Source of the DNA: Streptomyces sp. NBC_01446
Lineage (GTDB): Bacteria; Actinomycetota; Actinomycetes; Streptomycetales; Streptomycetaceae
NCBI RefSeq assembly: GCF_026340095.1
Contig: NZ_JAPEPO010000001.1
Span: 992,001 to 1,056,000 of the forward strand
Length of the DNA: 64,000 bases
Direction: 5' to 3'
In this document: in pieces, positions 61,198 to 64,000 of the stretch
Numbering within the stretch: position 1 is the first letter of the stretch
Layout of the letters: every line of letters starts with the position of its first letter
The notes under the pieces: generated by a model
What the model was told of the DNA's origin: nothing
The model's database searches: none
Seen by the model: the letters and a program-made list of their open reading frames with translations, nothing else
Translations under genes and position numbers: made by a program

Positions 61198-62295
61198 GTG
61201 CTGCTGCGACTGGCCTATCTGGGTGTGACGAACGCGTTCGCGATGCTGCGCCTGCTACCAATGGGCGACGCGGAGAAGGACAAGGAGATCCTCGCCCTGC
61301 GCCATCAGATCACGGTGTTGGAGCGCCAACTGGGCAAGGAGAAGGTGCGGTTCACCCCGAGCGATCGGGCGTTCTTGGCGGCACTGCTGCACCGGCTGCC
61401 ACTGGACGTGTTGCGCAGGCTGCGGCTGCTGGTCCGGCCGGATACGGTGCTGCGTTGGCACCGCGACCTGGTCGCGCGCCACCATGCGGCCCAGTCCCGA
61501 CCGAAGCGCCCTGGACGGCCGCGCACGGTGAGCTCCATCCGCGCCCTGGTGTTGCGCCTGTCTCGGGAGAATCCCAGCTGGGGGTACAGACGCCTGCACG
61601 GCGAACTGCTCGTGCTCGGGGTGAAGGTGGCCGGCTCCACGGTCTGGGAGATTTTGAAGGATGCCGGTATCGACCCGGCGCCCGAACGGAGCTCCAGTAC
61701 CTGGGCCGATTTCCTACGCTCCCAGGCCGACGCCTTACTGGCGTGCGACTTCCTGGAGACGGTCACCTTGTCCGGGGCGCGGATCTACGTGTTCGCGGCG
61801 ATCGAGCACGGCAGTCGCCGTATCCGGGTCATGGGCGCGACCGCGCATCCAACCGCTTCCTGGGTGGTGCAAGCCGCGAAGAACCTCGTCATGGACTTGG
61901 AGGATGTGGGCTGCCGGGCCCGGTTCTTGATCCGTGACCGCGACGGCAAGTTCCCCGCCCTGTTCGACGCCGTCCTGGCGGATGCGGGGATCGAAGTTGT
62001 GCTCAGCGGCGTTCAGATGCCGAGAATGAACTCGATCATGGAGAGATGGGTGCAGACCTGCCGCCGTGAGCTCCTGGACCGAACCTTGATCTGGAACCAG
62101 CGGCATCTGCTCCACGCCCTGCGCGAGTTCGAACAGTTCTACAACGGACACCGCCCGCACCAGGGCATCGCGAACGCCGCCCCGCTCCATCCCTTGCCTG
62201 CGCCCATCGCCGATCCGGACAAGATAGCCCGCCTCGACATACGCCGATGCGATCGCCTGGGCGGCACCCTCCATGAGTACCAACATGCCGCATAA
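61198..62295 (+). CDS. Integrase-core (rve) transposase, intact
   Basis: A 365-residue transposase from GTG 61198. KDKEILALRHQITVLERQLG is the leucine-rich N-terminus; NPSWGYRRLHGELLVLGVKVAGSTVWEILKDAGIDPAP is the HTH_21-like part; the rve domain has Asp in LLACDFLETV, Asp in LIRDRDGKFPALFDAVL and Glu in MNSIMERWVQTCRREL. It ends LHEYQHAA. It is a diverged relative of the broken gene at 56049-58812. Element ends were not found. Confidence 0.88.
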   Translation: MLLRLAYLGVTNAFAMLRLLPMGDAEKDKEILALRHQITVLERQLGKEKVRFTPSDRAFLAALLHRLPLDVLRRLRLLVRPDTVLRWHRDLVARHHAAQSRPKRPGRPRTVSSIRALVLRLSRENPSWGYRRLHGELLVLGVKVAGSTVWEILKDAGIDPAPERSSSTWADFLRSQADALLACDFLETVTLSGARIYVFAAIEHGSRRIRVMGATAHPTASWVVQAAKNLVMDLEDVGCRARFLIRDRDGKFPALFDAVLADAGIEVVLSGVQMPRMNSIMERWVQTCRRELLDRTLIWNQRHLLHALREFEQFYNGHRPHQGIANAAPLHPLPAPIADPDKIARLDIRRCDRLGGTLHEYQHAA

Positions 62296-62304
62296 CGTGC
62301 GTCG

Positions 62305-62546
62305 ATGAGGTTTTCGGCAAGCGCAATGGCAGACCGGACCGCGTGGCGGATCTGCCGGGACAACCGCTGGTGGAGCGTGTTCGGCAAGAATCGTGGCCGG
62401 ACCAAGAAGGCCGGCCCGCCGGTCCACGACGACCTCGTCCAGCGTGACTTCACCGCGGCCGGACCGAACCGGCTGTGGCTCGCCGACATCACCGAACACG
62501 CCACGGATGAAGGGAAGTTGTATCTCTGCGCGATCAAGGCCTCGCC
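62305..62546 (+). pseudogene. IS3-family OrfB fragment
   Basis: AWRICRDNRWWSVFGKNRGRTKKAGPPVHDDLVQRDFTAAGPNRLWLADITEHATDEGKLYLCAIK is the central part of an IS3-type transposase, including the first catalytic Asp (LADITEH). Both ends are missing. At about 62546 it joins antisense to the C-terminus of the RsbW-like gene, marking a recombination scar. Confidence 0.83.
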
Positions 62547-62786
62547 GGGGAGTTCGGCGCGTGGGGCGGGTAGGCCCGGGCTCGTGTCGCGGACGGCGAT
62601 GTGCACGCCGTCCGCGTACTCGACGAGCAGGGTGATCTCCGGCAAAGTCGACGCGTGAATCACGGAGTTGGTCACGAGTTCGCTGGCGATCAGTGGTGCT
62701 GTCGCGCACAGGTCGTCGTCGGCGCCCCAGTACTCGAGCACCGCGGTGACGGAACGCGCGAGGACGTGGCAGGGTGCGTTCTGCAC
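62547..62786 (-). CDS. RsbW-like ATP-binding protein, C-terminally truncated
   Basis: A GTG at 62786 starts HVLARSVTAVLEYWGADDDLCATAPLIASELVTNSVIHAS, then PEITLLVEYADGVHIAVRDTSPGLPAPRAELPGE. N in SELVTNSVIHA and D in VRDTSPGLP belong to the N and G1 boxes of the HATPase_c fold used by anti-sigma serine kinases. The G2 box and the last strands are replaced by the IS3 fragment, so ATP binding is probably lost. An in-frame stop upstream rules out an earlier start. Confidence 0.7.
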
Positions 62787-62849
62787 ACCGATCGCGGATC
62801 TGGGGACTGAGCGGAAGCACAGGTGCTGCGGGCGACGGCCTCCGCCTCC

Positions 62850-63320
62850 CTAGCCGTCGAGGCCCGCCCGGTAGACGATCTTCCCGTCGTGCTCCTCGAA
62901 GCCGAGCGTCCGGTAGAACGCCCGCGCATCAGGGTTCACGCTGTCCGTCATCCACTCCAGACGGCTGCACCCCGGGCGTGCGGTCGCGATCGCACGCAGT
63001 TCGGTCATGAACCGGGCACCGATGCCCTGACGCCGCAGGGTGTCGCGGATGTACAGCTCCTTGAGGAAGAGGGAGTGGGTGGAGCCCGCGGACGGCCACA
63101 GGAAGGAGTACGCGGCCATGCCGACGAGGTCACCGCTCTCGTCCTCGGCGACCAGAGCGGAGGCCAGGGGCGGGGAGCCGAAGAGTGCTTCCTCGACCTG
63201 GGCCAGGCGCTCGTCGAGGGGCTGGATGTCCGTGGAGTCGTAGAACCGCTCGATCTCCTCGATCAGCCCGGCCAGCGCCTGGATATCGCTCTTCTCTACG
63301 GGACGGATGGTGACGCTCAT
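62850..63320 (-). CDS. GNAT-family N-acetyltransferase
   Basis: A 156-residue acetyltransferase. VTIRPVEKSDIQALAGLIEEIERFY opens the fold, FLKELYIRDTLRRQGIGARFMTELRAIA is the acetyl-CoA-binding motif A (R/Q-x-x-G-x-G/A), and NPDARAFYRTLGFEEHDGKIVYR is motif B. Its ATG overlaps the stop of the FxsB-like gene (ATGA), so both are made together. It may acetylate the modified FxSxx-type peptide or protect the host. Confidence 0.88.
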   Translation of the reverse strand: MSVTIRPVEKSDIQALAGLIEEIERFYDSTDIQPLDERLAQVEEALFGSPPLASALVAEDESGDLVGMAAYSFLWPSAGSTHSLFLKELYIRDTLRRQGIGARFMTELRAIATARPGCSRLEWMTDSVNPDARAFYRTLGFEEHDGKIVYRAGLDG

Positions 63321-64000
63321 GAGAGGGCAGCTCCTGGCTGTCGGTCGGCCGATGGGGGTACGGATTCCAGGGTCCAGCCGTGCCGGCGCAGCGAGCCCTG
63401 GACATGCCGGATCAGGTACTCCAGATCCGCGCAGTAGACGGAGGGGTTGCGGTAGGCGTCGGCGGTGCTGAAGCGGTGCGGCAGGTAGCCTCCGCCGCAG
63501 ACATCGACCAGTTCGCAGCCCTGGCACTGTTCGGCCAGCGCTTCCCGCCCGTACAGCCGGTGCTGCAGCTTGGGGTGGTGCAGCGCGTCGTCGAAGGAAT
63601 TGCTGAAAACATCTAGCCCGAGCCAGGAGGCGCCCTCCTCGACGGATCGCAGGGTGTCCACGCCTTCGATGGTTCCGTTGGACTCGACCACGACGCTCGT
63701 CGGGGGCGCCAGCCCGAGCGTCTCTACTGCGCCGTGTACCCCGGAGCTGAGCGCGGCGATGTCCTCCAGCATGCGCACGCTGTGCCGGTACTCGGGCCGG
63801 GCGAGCCAGGCGTCGAAGACACGGCTTATCCACATCCCGTACTCGGGGAGGGCGGGGTCGTTGCGGTGCGGCGGCTCGTCGTGCGTGTGGTGGGGCAGGT
63901 TGAAGTCGATCGTGGGCGGTTCGAAGGCGGCGAGGTAGTCGTGGACTTCGACGGGATCGTTGGCGAGGTCCACGACGGCGAGAAGTCCGGCGAAGAGGTG
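63317..64000 (-). CDS. fxsB: FxsB-type radical SAM/SPASM cyclophane maturase (C-terminal part)
   Basis: The frame is open to the right window edge, so only about 227 C-terminal residues are seen. FAGLLAVVDLANDPVEVHDYLAAFEPPTIDFNLPHHTHDEPP is the conserved end of the radical SAM barrel in FxsB proteins. QCQGCELVDVCGGGYLPHRFSTADAYRNPSVYCADLEYLIRHV is the SPASM Fe-S region with four visible Cys. FxsB enzymes cross-link residues in a small precursor ending FxSxx. The precursor gene is not in the window and should lie upstream. Confidence 0.85.
   Translation of the reverse strand, partial: HLFAGLLAVVDLANDPVEVHDYLAAFEPPTIDFNLPHHTHDEPPHRNDPALPEYGMWISRVFDAWLARPEYRHSVRMLEDIAALSSGVHGAVETLGLAPPTSVVVESNGTIEGVDTLRSVEEGASWLGLDVFSNSFDDALHHPKLQHRLYGREALAEQCQGCELVDVCGGGYLPHRFSTADAYRNPSVYCADLEYLIRHVQGSLRRHGWTLESVPPSADRQPGAALS

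Noticed and set aside
1..64000. CRISPR array or tandem direct repeats
   Set aside because: No regularly spaced repeats were seen on reading through; repeats found are IS ends, palindromes and the GGGAGC cluster.

Overview
The window is high-GC actinomycete DNA, most likely from Streptomyces or a close relative. Pointers are an FxsB-type radical SAM maturase, an MmyB-type regulator, an RsbW-like ATPase, GTG and TTG starts, and insertion sequences of streptomycete type (IS1380, IS701, ISAs1, IS1182, IS110, IS5, IS256, IS630, IS3). It reads as an accessory region or genomic island. A 3' tRNA-Pro fragment with its terminator lies near 4.3 kb, and both flanks carry decayed genes and nested mobile elements.

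Layout. 0-6.4 kb: a cut-off membrane protein, an IS256 relic, a TDT-family transporter, IS1380 copy 1 with a 5-bp target duplication, repeat-rich non-coding DNA with the tRNA-Pro remnant, an FKBP peptidyl-prolyl isomerase, and relics including a decayed flavin reductase. 6.4-13.9 kb: a TetR regulator, an F420-reductase-like protein, a nitroreductase, an FMN-dependent monooxygenase with its flavin reductase, a 14-TM exporter and a second luciferase-like protein. Operator-like palindromes lie in the predicted promoters of tetR and of the monooxygenase. 14-15.8 kb: an esterase and an almost gene-free stretch.

15.8-43 kb is a large catabolic supercluster: cupin, PEP-mutase/isocitrate-lyase-type lyase, three SDRs, a frameshifted MHS transporter, an NTF2-like protein, an IclR regulator, and then a long same-strand gene run from 24 to 43 kb. 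That run encodes a VOC/acyl-CoA-synthetase fusion, a MaoC-type hydratase, a Baeyer-Villiger monooxygenase, a CocE-type esterase, a 6-oxocamphor-hydrolase-like C-C hydrolase, a second NTF2-like protein, an FAD hydroxylase, a muconolactone-isomerase-like protein, an old yellow enzyme, a creatinase-fold protein, fused E1 and E2 of a 2-oxoacid dehydrogenase, an SDR and an alcohol dehydrogenase. Together these could oxidise an alicyclic or terpenoid-like substrate to ketones, open the ring by Baeyer-Villiger oxidation or by retro-Claisen hydrolysis of a beta-diketone, and feed the acids into CoA metabolism. The substrate cannot be read from the sequence.

43-49.3 kb: an IS110 element, an AraC regulator, a RutA/SfnG-type monooxygenase, a chimeric relic of the cupin-lyase pair, a stand-alone riboflavin kinase, a tiny coupled ORF and a second flavin reductase. 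49.4-62.6 kb: a degenerate second copy of the tetR / F420-reductase / nitroreductase module, broken up by IS1182, ISAs1, IS701, IS5, an integrase-core IS and IS1380 copy 2. An SDR with an MmyB-type regulator and further IS pieces follow. 62.5-64 kb: a truncated RsbW-like ATPase, then a GNAT acetyltransferase coupled to a partial FxsB maturase running off the window.
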